Origin: JBNKWA01 sp050299555
GTDB lineage: Bacteria > Pseudomonadota > Alphaproteobacteria > Rhodobacterales > Rhodobacteraceae
Length of the DNA stretch: 58,300 nt
Assembly (NCBI GenBank): GCA_050299555.1
Contig: JBNKWA010000059.1
Location: 1 to 58,300 of the forward strand
Direction: 5' to 3'
Part shown: positions 35,894-43,283 of the stretch, one piece after another
Numbering within the stretch: position 1 is the first letter of the stretch
Layout: every line of letters begins with the position of its first letter
Position numbers and translations under genes: made by a program
Notes under the pieces: model-generated
Told to the model about the DNA's origin: nothing
Seen by the model: the letters and a program-made list of their open reading frames with translations, nothing else
Database searches by the model: none

Positions 35894-36022
35894 GCATCAA
35901 CTCGACAATCAATCAGTCACGGGTTCGACCCCTGCCGTCTGAACAAAAAATTTCAATGTAAACAGATATTTACCTGGGATGGAGCGCATCGAAACATCTG
36001 AGACCGATAACACATCCCTTGG

Positions 36023-36181
36023 ATGAAACCCGTCACCTATCAGCCGGCCGCAGAACGGCGCCGCCTGAGGTCTCACGCTGTTGACATCGAGAAAGAATGG
36101 TTCTTAAGGTTACGGCCACTCGCCCTTGGATTGAACCGGTTTCAGGTCAAAGGCGAGAAAAAGCGGATTGAACGGGATTGA
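36023..36181 (+). pseudogene. Frameshifted duplicate of the toxin gene 5' end (52-codon remnant)
   Basis: The first ten codons (MKPVTYQPAA) and about 17 bases upstream (ACACATCCCTYGGATG) match the intact toxin gene at 37109. A single-base deletion in the next codon then shifts the frame, although nucleotide similarity continues for another 15-20 bases. The resulting open frame ends at 36181 with an unrelated basic tail. I read this as a decayed second copy of the toxin module, not a gene. It occupies most of the 309-bp gap after pyrG. Confidence 0.6.
36081..36110 (+). promoter_or_regulatory. Candidate promoter of the VPLPA-CTERM gene
   Basis: A perfect TTGACA (36081-36086) is followed after 18 bp by TAAGGT (36105-36110). 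It lies inside the toxin remnant, about 90 bases before the ATG at 36203. Confidence 0.3.
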
Positions 36182-36202
36182 TTTGGAAGACGGGAGATTT
36201 TT

Positions 36203-37000
36203 ATGCGCATTTCAGCTTGTGTCGGGCTTGCGGCCTTCCTCGCGGCGTCCGGGCCATCGCTTGCAGCAACCTACGACTTGGCGTTCTATGACACGGCAAG
36301 TCACACCGGGCCCAAGACCAATTTCTATGATCTGGTCCAATACGGCACTGGCACGCTGACAATCGCTGACAGCGCTGTCGCCTCGAACGCCTACGTGACC
36401 TTCGGCTCGCCTGACCTGATCTCGTTCGACTTCAAGCTGACCGGGACTAGCCAGTTGTATCAGTGGACCTATGGTACCGACATTCTCAGGCAAGAGCGCA
36501 ATGACACATATGGGATTAAATTCGGCGACTCAGGCCTTCCGCAGCATTTCTATGCGGTAAATGGTCAGACAGGATTTCCATATTCCGCAAATTCCGGCGC
36601 AGGGTTCTGGGATACAGCCTATGATGTTCCAGTAGCCAGCAGACCGTTTTTCCATATGAGTCCGACTGTCGAAACCAATTTGCCTGTCTATCTGACTGAA
36701 GATTATGGGTCACTCAAGAAAGGCAGCATAGTTGTTCGAGGATCGAGCCGCCCATTTTCGTACAACTATTTGGACAGAGTCTCGTTTAGAGGACTTGGTC
36801 TGTCGGAGCCCCGAAACTCCTGGAGCGGCTATATGACCTTTTCGCTTCGGTCTGACTCCGGTGGTGGCTCTGGCGATGGTGATCAGCCGCCAACCGCACC
36901 TGTCCCGCTGCCCGGCGCCGCGCCGGCCATGTTGATCGCGCTCGGCGCCTTTCTTGGCATCGCGCGTCGAAGGCAACAAGGGCAAGCTGCAAAGGCGTAG
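36203..37000 (+). CDS. VPLPA-CTERM sorting-domain surface protein
   Basis: A 265-residue exported protein. The signal peptide is MRISACVGLAAFLAASGPSLA. A beta-rich, Ser/Tyr/Phe-rich mature region of unknown fold follows. A Gly/Ser/Asp linker precedes the tripartite sorting tail: motif VPLPGAAPA, hydrophobic helix MLIALGAFLGIA and basic RRRQQ. This is the VPLPA variant of PEP-CTERM signals, processed by an exosortase, which is not encoded in the window. The gene is distinctly lower in G+C than its neighbours and lies between a broken and an intact toxin module, suggesting transfer. GGGAG precedes the ATG. Confidence 0.75.
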   Translation: MRISACVGLAAFLAASGPSLAATYDLAFYDTASHTGPKTNFYDLVQYGTGTLTIADSAVASNAYVTFGSPDLISFDFKLTGTSQLYQWTYGTDILRQERNDTYGIKFGDSGLPQHFYAVNGQTGFPYSANSGAGFWDTAYDVPVASRPFFHMSPTVETNLPVYLTEDYGSLKKGSIVVRGSSRPFSYNYLDRVSFRGLGLSEPRNSWSGYMTFSLRSDSGGGSGDGDQPPTAPVPLPGAAPAMLIALGAFLGIARRRQQGQAAKA

Positions 37001-37071
37001 TGCGCTCAATCCTCGCACACTACCGTCAATGCAGCCGCAAGGCGGGCTTGGGCCGCCCGCCGCTGTATCTA

Positions 37072-37100
37072 TTGACTACACCGTAGCGATGCGCTACACA
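37072..37100 (+). promoter_or_regulatory. Toxin-antitoxin promoter with internal operator palindrome
   Basis: TTGACT (37072-37077) and TACACA (37095-37100) are 17 bp apart. Between and overlapping them is the perfect inverted repeat GTAGCG-ATG-CGCTAC (37083-37097), the expected place for antitoxin binding and autorepression. The toxin ATG is only 8 bp after the -10 hexamer, so the transcript should be leaderless or nearly so. Confidence 0.65.
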
Positions 37101-37108
37101 TCCCTCGG

Positions 37109-37366
37109 ATGAAGCCCGTCACCTACCAGCCGGCCGCCAGAAAGGCGCTGCGCAAGATGCCGGCGAACACAGCCAACCGGATTCGGGCAAAGATCAACGC
37201 CTATGCGGCCGACCCGGCCAGCCAGGCCAACAATGTGCGGGCCATGAAGGGCGAGCCGGCGCGCATTCGCCTCCGCGTCGGCGATTGGCGGGTGATCATG
37301 AAGGACGGCGCGGTGATAGACGTGCTCAAGGTCGGCCCGCGCGGCTCGATCTACGAAGGAGACTGA
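37109..37366 (+). CDS. RelE/ParE-superfamily toxin
   Basis: An 85-residue basic protein of type II toxin-antitoxin systems. It has the fold pattern of RelE: MKPVTYQPAARKALRKMP (helix), then strands in ARIRLRVGDWRVIMKDG and VIDVLKVGPRGSIY, the last holding the C-terminal basic/aromatic residues that act in mRNA cleavage in RelE-type toxins. It is the first gene of the pair (toxin-first, as in higBA) and ends 2 bp before the antitoxin ATG. Whether it cuts mRNA or targets gyrase like ParE is not decided by sequence. Confidence 0.85.
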   Translation: MKPVTYQPAARKALRKMPANTANRIRAKINAYAADPASQANNVRAMKGEPARIRLRVGDWRVIMKDGAVIDVLKVGPRGSIYEGD

Positions 37367-37368
37367 CG

Positions 37369-37701
37369 ATGCCAAAGGACATGGTGACCATCCCGCGCGA
37401 GGAATACGAGCGGCTGATCGAGGCCGCCGAAGACCTTGAAGACCTGCGCGCGTTCGAGGAATACGAGGCCAACCCGCAGGAGGGCCTGCCCGACGTCTAC
37501 ATGGGGCGCCTCATCGATGGCGAGGCGCCCCTCGCCGTCTTCCGCGAATGGCGCGGGCTGAACCAGTCCGAGCTGGCCCGGGCCTCGGGCGTCCACCGCG
37601 TCTCCATCGCCGATATCGAGGCGGGGCGAAAGACCGGCTCGGTCAGGACCCTGAAAAAGCTCGCCGAGGCGCTCAGGATCACCATCGACGATCTGGTCTA
37701 G
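37369..37701 (+). CDS. HTH (XRE/Cro) antitoxin
   Basis: A 110-residue protein. The N-terminal half is an acidic helical segment (PREEYERLIEAAEDLEDLRAFEEYEAN) that would wrap the toxin. The C-terminal half is a helix-turn-helix of the XRE type (GLNQSELARASGVHRVSIADIEAGRK, about 64-89). It is co-transcribed with the toxin (stop and ATG separated by 2 bp). It should bind the palindrome at 37083-37097 and repress the pair. Confidence 0.85.
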   Translation: MPKDMVTIPREEYERLIEAAEDLEDLRAFEEYEANPQEGLPDVYMGRLIDGEAPLAVFREWRGLNQSELARASGVHRVSIADIEAGRKTGSVRTLKKLAEALRITIDDLV

Positions 37702-37781
37702 GCGCGCGGGCCCCATCGCATCCGCGTTACCGGGCAGCCGGCGGCTTCCCCATCGCCCCGCGCTCGCCTATATCGGCATTC

Positions 37782-38222
37782 ATGTTCGCCGAGCTTCTCT
37801 CCCGCCTTTCGGGCCGTTCGCCCGCCCCGGACCGCGACCACGACATCGGCACCGCCATGGCGGCGCTGCTTGTCCGGGTGGCGCGCATAGACGGCCATTA
37901 CGACGCCCGCGAGAAGGCGGTGATCGACCGCGTGCTGGCCGGCCGCTTCGGCCTCGACCATGACGGCGCCGCGGCGCTCCGGGCGGGCGGCGAGGCGCTC
38001 GAATCCGAGGTCGGCGATACCGTCCACCTCACCCACGCCATCAAGACCCATGTGCCCTACGAGCACCGCTCCGGGGTGGTCGAGGCGCTGTGGCGGGTGG
38101 TGCTGGCCGACCAGGACCGCGACCAGAACGAAAACGCCTTCCTGCGCCTGACCGCCAACCTTCTCGGCGTCACCGATGTCGACAGCGCCATGGCCCGGCA
38201 GAAGGCGGAAAAGAAGAAATAG
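37782..38222 (+). CDS. TerB-like (tellurite resistance protein B family) protein
   Basis: A 146-residue helical protein matching the TerB/DjlA N-terminal fold: ALLVRVARIDGHYDAREKAVIDRVL near the start and a second acidic loop LADQDRDQNENAFLRLTANLLGV. Despite the family name, single-gene members like this are not shown to give tellurite resistance. It is isolated between the antitoxin and the aldolase gene on the other strand. Confidence 0.8.
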   Translation: MFAELLSRLSGRSPAPDRDHDIGTAMAALLVRVARIDGHYDAREKAVIDRVLAGRFGLDHDGAAALRAGGEALESEVGDTVHLTHAIKTHVPYEHRSGVVEALWRVVLADQDRDQNENAFLRLTANLLGVTDVDSAMARQKAEKKK

Positions 38223-38238
38223 CCCTGCTGGCCCGCCC

Positions 38239-39270
38239 TCACCCCGTGGTGCCGTAGGCGGCGGGAAACTCCGGGCCCTGGGGCAGCGTCCGCGGCCCCT
38301 GCGGGCCGTAGCAGTCATGGTCGTGCCAGGGATGCGCCGCCGCATCGGCCAGCCGGTTCAGGTCCTCCATGTAGGGGACCGACACCTCCCGCAGCAGCCC
38401 ATGCATCCGATCCCAGGACGGATAGGCCGACAGCGCCTCCAGCCAGATGGCGCGCCCGGCCAGATAGCCCGAGGCGCCGGCGACGCAGGCATGGGTCAGG
38501 ACCGCACGGAACGCCTCCCGGCCGGCGCCCGCCGACAGCACCACCCAGGGCCGGCCGGCAATCCGCCCCATCTCGTCGAAAAGCGCCTGTACCGCCGCCG
38601 AGCCGTCCGCGGCCTCCGGCGCCACCGGGCTTTCCAGCTTGAACACATCGACGCCGAAATCCGCCGCGGCGAAATCGCCGACCGAGCGCAGGACCTGATC
38701 GGCGCGCCTGCCGGCCAGGCCGGGAGCCGCATCGCCGTCATCGGCATCGCCGGCCAGAGGATAGACCAGAAGCTCAAGCAGGAACGGAATGTCGGCCGCC
38801 GCGCAGGCTTCGCCGATCCGCCTGGCCATGTCCTGCTGCGCCTGCCGCACCGACGCGCTGGCATCCGGCCGGTACCAGATCAGCGCCTTGACCGCATCGC
38901 CGCCGAGACGCCTGGTCTTGTCGACGCTCCAGCCCTCGATCGCCGCCGAAAGCCGCTCGCCGCCCCCGGTCTCGCGAAAACCGCTGTCCTCCAGCGTCAC
39001 CACCAGGCCCTTTTGCGGGTTGACGATGTCCAGCGCCATCGGCACCGCATAGCCGGGGTCGAGCAGCAGCGCCGTTGCTCCCTCCTGCAGCACCTCAACC
39101 AGCAGCGTCTTGAACTTCGCCACCTCCGCCCAGGGCGGCTCGGCCAGACCCAGCTTCTCGGCCATGGGCCGGATGATCGCCGGCCGCTGGTCGACCGCCA
39201 GCATCTTGAACAGTCCGGCCTCGTCGGCCATGCGCCGCATGCCCCACAGCTTGCCGGGGGTCAGCCGCAT
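38239..39270 (-). CDS. Class I aldolase of the tagatose-bisphosphate/sulfofructose-phosphate type (LacD/YihT-like)
   Basis: A 343-residue TIM-barrel aldolase. Family landmarks are MLAVDQRPAIIRPM, LLLDPGYAVP, KALIWYRPD, the likely Schiff-base lysine in VFKLESPV, and WVVLSAGA followed by GASGYLAGRAIW. The start overlaps the stop of the kinase gene (ATGA), so the two act together. The partner kinase resembles YihV, so cleavage of 6-deoxy-6-sulfofructose 1-phosphate to DHAP and sulfolactaldehyde is a fair hypothesis. Tagatose 1,6-bisphosphate is the alternative. The C-terminal 25 residues extend beyond YihT. Confidence 0.75.
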   Translation of the reverse strand: MRLTPGKLWGMRRMADEAGLFKMLAVDQRPAIIRPMAEKLGLAEPPWAEVAKFKTLLVEVLQEGATALLLDPGYAVPMALDIVNPQKGLVVTLEDSGFRETGGGERLSAAIEGWSVDKTRRLGGDAVKALIWYRPDASASVRQAQQDMARRIGEACAAADIPFLLELLVYPLAGDADDGDAAPGLAGRRADQVLRSVGDFAAADFGVDVFKLESPVAPEAADGSAAVQALFDEMGRIAGRPWVVLSAGAGREAFRAVLTHACVAGASGYLAGRAIWLEALSAYPSWDRMHGLLREVSVPYMEDLNRLADAAAHPWHDHDCYGPQGPRTLPQGPEFPAAYGTTG

Positions 39271-40157
39271 CAGCCCATCCTTTTGAGGAACGTCTCGGCG
39301 TCAAGCCGGGTCGGCGTGCCCCGCCGCCCGCCGGGCCGGGTGCACTTCAACGCCGCCACCGCTGAGGCCAGGCGCACTGCCTCGGCCTCTTCCATGCCCT
39401 CGCCCAAAGCCAGAGCAAAGGCGCCGTGCCAGACATCGCCGGCGGCCAGGGTGTCGACCACCGGCACGTCAAAGGCAGGCTGGTGCCGAAGCTTCGCGCC
39501 GTCGGTGAAATGGGTGCCGCCGGCGCCCACGGTCACCGCCAGCCAGGCGCCGGTGCGCTTGCGCGCCGCCTGCAGCCCCTCCACCGGATCATCACATCCG
39601 GTAAAGTCCCGCAGGCACTGGGCCGAGAACACCACATGCGTGGCGCGCTCCACGCAGGCCGGGTCCACCGGTGCCTCGCCGTCGATGATGCCCGGGACCT
39701 TGCGCTCGGCGGCCAGGTCCATCAGCGCCGCGGCGCCCTCGGTCCAGCGGGTGTCGGCCAGGGCGGCGAAGAACGGCAGCCTGAGCGAGCTGACCCAGTC
39801 GGCCATGTCCGAAAATCCGTCGCCGCGGAAATTGACCACCTGCCGTTCGCCGGCGCCGTCCACCAGGACGTTGGAGAACGAGGTGCGCCCGCCGCCAACG
39901 ACCTGGACGTAGTTGCAGTCCACGCCCTCGGCGAGAAGATCGGCCAGCACCAGCCTGCCGATCCCGTCATCGCCGATCCGGGCCACCAGATGCGCCTGCC
40001 CACCCAGCCGCGACACCGCGACGGCGGCATTGGCGGCACCGCCTCCGCCAACCACGCTGGCGTCACGCGCGCGATACTTCTCCGCCGTGCGCGGCAACGC
40101 GTCGACCAGGAAAAGGAAATCGACCACGGCCATGCCGCAGATCAGGACTGGTGTCAT
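39270..40157 (-). CDS. PfkB-family sugar kinase, sulfofructose kinase (YihV)-like
   Basis: A 295-residue ribokinase-fold kinase. The N-terminal GMAVVDFLFLVDALP and GGGGAANAAVAVSRLGG match PfkB signature 1. The C-terminal DTLAAGDVWHGAFALAL contains the catalytic Asp in AAGD (usual GAGD, with an Ala for Gly). The tail ALKCTRPGGRRG matches, from memory, E. coli YihV, the sulfofructose kinase of sulfoglycolysis. It overlaps the aldolase start by one base and is itself preceded by an open frame overlapping its start codon. No transporter or sulfoquinovosidase gene is present. Confidence 0.8.
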   Translation of the reverse strand: MTPVLICGMAVVDFLFLVDALPRTAEKYRARDASVVGGGGAANAAVAVSRLGGQAHLVARIGDDGIGRLVLADLLAEGVDCNYVQVVGGGRTSFSNVLVDGAGERQVVNFRGDGFSDMADWVSSLRLPFFAALADTRWTEGAAALMDLAAERKVPGIIDGEAPVDPACVERATHVVFSAQCLRDFTGCDDPVEGLQAARKRTGAWLAVTVGAGGTHFTDGAKLRHQPAFDVPVVDTLAAGDVWHGAFALALGEGMEEAEAVRLASAVAALKCTRPGGRRGTPTRLDAETFLKRMG

Positions 40158-40435
40158 GCGCCGCTCATCGACATTGGAAATCTCCTACCCACGCCGGCCG
40201 CGGCAGCAAGCCCGGCAGACCCGCCCCGTGCTCCCCGCATTTCGGTCCAGATCCGCCGCCCACCGCACGCGATCCTCGCCCGGCCCGATTCCCGGCGGGT
40301 CAGGTCCGGCACCACGCGGACCGCCTCGTCAAAGGCCGCCTTGTCTGCGTCCGAAACAGCTAGAGGGTTGGCGATGGCGCGGCCCGCGTCAAGCCCATCT
40401 GCCGCGACGGAAGGCCGTCCGGTCGCCCCCCCGGA
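40154..40435 (-). pseudogene. Orphan coding-like fragment upstream of the kinase, start missing
   Basis: The minus strand has a 93-codon open frame with strongly coding-like composition (for example ADGLDAGRAIANPLAV, then DKAAFDEAVRVVPDLTRRES and ARIACGGRRIWTEMR). It ends in a TGA that overlaps the kinase ATG (GCATGA). There is no usable start codon near its 5' end; an in-frame stop sits at 40436-40438, 40 bp from the 3' end of the tRNA-Leu gene. It is probably the truncated tail of a gene once coupled to the kinase. I do not recognise the family. Confidence 0.35.
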
Positions 40436-40478
40436 TCAGTGCCCGGGTCGGGCGGCCCGCAGCCTTCGGCAGGCACCC

Positions 40479-40563
40479 TGGTACCCGAGGTCGGACTCGA
40501 ACCGACAAGCCTTGCGGCGGCGGATTTTGAATCCGCTGCGTCTACCAATTCCGCCACTCGGGC
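40479..40563 (-). tRNA. tRNA-Leu(CAA), CCA encoded
   Basis: On the minus strand, acceptor GCCCGAG pairs with CTCGGGT with a G-U wobble at the first pair, followed by discriminator A and CCA. The anticodon loop TTCAAAA gives anticodon CAA. The D-arm GGCGGAATTGGTAGACGC and long variable arm are typical of leucine tRNAs. Length is 85 nt. Confidence 0.93.
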
Positions 40564-40910
40564 ACACCACGGTCGATTTAGTGGCCCGTGGGGCCCGCCG
40601 TCAACGGCCCAGGCCGGCGCGCGCGCCAACCGTAGCGTCATTGGCGCTTTTTCCGGCCAGCGTCGTGTCATCGCAGCACCAGCCACAGCGCCCCCAGCCG
40701 GTCCGGTATGGCGCAGCCCGTTGCCGCCGAACCAACGAAAGTGGCCGCCAGTTGCCCGAAATGGCGGGCTTCCGCCTGAGAGCAACCAACGAGCGACGTG
40801 GCGTTGGCAGCTTTCTCCCAGAGGTGGTATTGCTTTTCACTCGCACCCGAGTCGAAGACGTCATCGACAGGGTCGCGAAAAACCATGGCTTCAGACGTAG
40901 GAGATGTCAT
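40564..40910. other. 347-bp gap without a supported gene
   Basis: Between tRNA-Leu(CAA) and the HdeA-like gene, open frames exist on both strands but none has a convincing start or family features. The 3' part supplies the ribosome-binding site GTAGGAGATGTCAT of the following gene. No promoter of good quality was found. Confidence 0.5.
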
Positions 40911-41204
40911 ATGCGCTCGTACGCTATCATGTTTGTTGCCTTCGGGCTGGCGGTTTCAGTAGGCGGGTCCGCCCTGGCTCAGGATGCCGCCGACCCCGCC
41001 ACGCTGACCTGCAACGACTATCTGGCGATGGACGACACCGGCAAGACCGCCGCCTTCGAGGTTCTGACCAACGCGGCGCTGGAGGCGGGCACTCCCGCAT
41101 CCGAGGTGACGCCCGAGGAGCAGATGGCCTCGCTCGACCAGTCCTGCGCCAATGACGGCGACGTGCTGGCCCTCGACGCGCTCAAGGCGGCGCCGGCCAA
41201 CTGA
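40911..41204 (+). CDS. HdeA/HdeB-like periplasmic acid-stress protein
   Basis: A 97-residue exported protein. The signal peptide is MRSYAIMFVAFGLAVSVGGSALA (cleavage near AQ). The mature part begins with the HdeA signature TCNDYLAMDDTGKTAAFEVL and has exactly two cysteines (TCNDY and QSCAND), spaced to form the single disulfide of HdeA. HdeA is a chaperone that unfolds at low pH to protect periplasmic proteins. The ATG is preceded by GTAGGAG. Confidence 0.8.
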   Translation: MRSYAIMFVAFGLAVSVGGSALAQDAADPATLTCNDYLAMDDTGKTAAFEVLTNAALEAGTPASEVTPEEQMASLDQSCANDGDVLALDALKAAPAN

Positions 41205-41420
41205 TACCCCCAAGGCAGGGTGCGCGGTGCCCCCAACGCGCCGCGCACCCACGCCGCCGCCACCCCGCACCCCCGTATCCCGCATTTTTTCGGCACGCCA
41301 CGGCGCCCAAGAGCACGCCGGTAGGCACCGCCCGCGAGGGTGATAGGGTTCCAAGCGTCCGGTGCGCGATACCGCGCGGCAAGGGGCCGGATCAGCGCGA
41401 ACGACGCCGCGCCGATACGT

Positions 41421-41487
41421 GTCCCCACCGGCGTTAACACTTTTATCTTTTAATATCAGACACTTGACCTGGCGTCCCCGTGGGGAC
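41421..41487 (-). repeat. GTCCCC dispersed repeat, copy 2 (67 bp)
   Basis: On the minus strand, it starts with GTCCCC-AC-GGGGAC (41474-41487). It continues with GGTCAAG (41463-41469) and CTGATATTAAAAGAT, then GTGTTAACGCCG, and ends in GTGGGGAC. The ends are 8-bp inverted repeats (GTCCCCAC/GTGGGGAC). It is close to copy 3 in both head and tail but with a diverged centre. Confidence 0.75.
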
Positions 41488-41641
41488 ACCAGCGAAACGC
41501 GCCAATCGCAGCCGGCCGCGCCCCCACCGCCCACCCCCCCGCCCGGGCGCGATCCGGGGGGTGATTCCGGTTGACGGTTCGGGGCCGGAAACCCGCGTCG
41601 GGCAACGCATCCGCCCACGCCGGGCGCACCTGTCCCCACGC

Positions 41642-41708
41642 GTCCCCACCGGCGTTAATACTTTTTTCCCGTCAGATCAGTCGCTTGACCCAGCGTCCCC
41701 GTGGGGAC
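41642..41708 (-). repeat. GTCCCC dispersed repeat, copy 3 (67 bp)
   Basis: It has the same length as copy 2. On the minus strand the head GTCCCC-AC-GGGGAC (41695-41708) is extended to AGCGTCCCC-AC-GGGGACGCT. GGGTCAAG follows, then an A-rich centre, GTATTAACGCCG and GTGGGGAC. It begins 18 bp after the stop codon of the metallopeptidase gene (41727), so it lies in that gene's 3' untranslated region. Confidence 0.75.
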
Positions 41709-41726
41709 GCTGCGGAAACGGCCAGC

Positions 41727-42581
41727 TCAAAGCCTGTCGGCGCCGAAGGTGTCGCAGGCTTCCAGGCTGCCGCTCCGGTAGCCTTCGGCAAACCAGCGCT
41801 GGCGCTGCGCCGAGGTGCCGTGGGTGAAGCTGTCGGGCATCGGCCGCTGGCCGGCATTGCGCTGCAGGGTGTCGTCGCCGATCTGCGAGGCGGCGTTCAT
41901 CGCCTCCTCGATGTCGCCCTCTTCCAGCGTGCCAAGCCGTTCCTTGGCATAGCGCGCCCAGATGCCGGAATAGCAGTCCGCCTGCAGCTCGATCATCACC
42001 GAGACGGCATTGGAATCGGCCTCGCTCATCCGCTGCCGGGCGGCGTTGGCCTTGCCCAGCGTCCCCACCTGGTCCTGCACATAGTGCGCCACCTCGTGGG
42101 CCACGACATAGGCGGCGGCGAAGTCACCACCTGCTCCCAGCCGCTGCCGCATGGTGGTGAAGAAGGCGGTGTCGAGATAGACCTTCTTGTCCAGCGGGCA
42201 GAAGAAGGGCCCGGTCGCGCCCGAGGCGGTGCCGCAGGCGCTCGGGAAGGCCTGGCTGTACAGGACCAGCACCGGCGGGTCGTAGCGGGCACCAAGCTGG
42301 CTGCGGAAGATATCGCTCCATACGGTCTCGGTGTCGTTGAGGACCACGCTGACGAACTCGCCCTCGGCCTGCTCGGCCTCGGTCAGTTCCACCGGCCCGT
42401 CCTGCTGCGGCTGGCCGACCCCGCCCTCAAGAAGCGGGGTGACGTCGATGCCGAGGAAATAGCCGATCAGCAGGACGGCGATCAGCCCGATGCCGCCGAT
42501 GCCGCCCATCTGTGCTGGCCGGCCACGCATGCCGCGCCGGTCCTCGATATTGCTGCTCTGCTGACGTCCGCGCCACCGCAT
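41727..42581 (-). CDS. Neutral zinc metallopeptidase (YpfJ/KPN_02809 family)
   Basis: A 284-residue membrane-anchored protease. One span near the N terminus (IGGIGLIAVLLIGYFLGI, about 27-44) places the catalytic domain outside the cytoplasm. The active site HExxH is AHEVAHYVQ, with a downstream Glu in IELQADCYSGIW as the likely third ligand. The C-terminal HGTSAQRQRWFAEGYRSG is a family signature. Two cysteine pairs are likely disulfides. The ATG at 42581 was chosen because the open frame upstream reads antisense through the VTT and DsbB genes, and GGGGGTAC precedes it. Confidence 0.9.
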   Translation of the reverse strand: MRWRGRQQSSNIEDRRGMRGRPAQMGGIGGIGLIAVLLIGYFLGIDVTPLLEGGVGQPQQDGPVELTEAEQAEGEFVSVVLNDTETVWSDIFRSQLGARYDPPVLVLYSQAFPSACGTASGATGPFFCPLDKKVYLDTAFFTTMRQRLGAGGDFAAAYVVAHEVAHYVQDQVGTLGKANAARQRMSEADSNAVSVMIELQADCYSGIWARYAKERLGTLEEGDIEEAMNAASQIGDDTLQRNAGQRPMPDSFTHGTSAQRQRWFAEGYRSGSLEACDTFGADRL

Positions 42582-42695
42582 GACTGTACCCCCGGCAAAC
42601 CCGCGACAAAGCAATGCACATAAGGCCGCCGGCGGTAAAGCCGCTTGACGCGGCGGCGGCGGCATGGTGCTTGCGCCGGGCAAAAGGACGCAGGC

Positions 42696-43283
42696 ATGCT
42701 GAGACGGCTCTACGACTGGACCCTGTCGCTTGCCGGCCGCAAGTCGGCCGAGCTGTGGCTGGCGGTGATCGCCTTCATCGAAAGCTCCATCTTTCTGGTG
42801 CCCGCGGATGTCCTCTTTCTGCCGATGTGCCTCGCCCGGCCCGCCCGCGCCTATCGCTACGCGCTGGTCGCAACCGCCGCGTCCGTACTCGGCGGCATCG
42901 CCGGCTACATGCTCGGTCACTACGCGTACGAGAGCGTGGCCAAGCCGGTGCTGGAATTCTACGGCAAGCTCGACAGCTTCGAGGCGCTCCGGGCCTCGGT
43001 TTCCACCGACGCATTCCTGTTGATGCTGGTCACCTCGGGCCTGGCGCATCTGCCGCCCATCAAGGTGGTGACGATCCTCTCCGGCGTCGCCGGGATCAAC
43101 ATCTGGGTCTTCATCGTTTCGGCCATCCTGGCCCGCGGCGCCAGGTTCCTCGCCTTCGCATGGCTGCTCTGCCGCTACGGCGAGCCGATCCGGGACTTCA
43201 TCGATCGCCGCTTCGGGATGCTGTCGCTGGGGCTGGTCGCCGTCGTCGTCGCCGGCGTAGTTGTATGGCGGACGGTGCATTGA
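42696..43283 (+). CDS. VTT-domain (DedA/YqaA-type) membrane protein
   Basis: A 195-residue inner-membrane protein with four or five spans. The DedA-family motif region is AFIESSIFLVPADVLFLPMCL, with the acidic residue in FIES. A glycine-rich ASVLGGIAGYMLGHYAYE and LVTSGLAHLPPIKVVTILSG follow. DedA proteins act in membrane homeostasis and lipid carrier recycling. AAGGACG precedes the ATG. It overlaps the DsbB gene by 19 bp. Confidence 0.88.
   Translation: MLRRLYDWTLSLAGRKSAELWLAVIAFIESSIFLVPADVLFLPMCLARPARAYRYALVATAASVLGGIAGYMLGHYAYESVAKPVLEFYGKLDSFEALRASVSTDAFLLMLVTSGLAHLPPIKVVTILSGVAGINIWVFIVSAILARGARFLAFAWLLCRYGEPIRDFIDRRFGMLSLGLVAVVVAGVVVWRTVH

Noticed and set aside
40668..40910. An 80-codon minus-strand frame opposite the HdeA leader
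   Set aside because: It overlaps the ribosome-binding site of the HdeA-like gene, and no family or own ribosome-binding site is visible.
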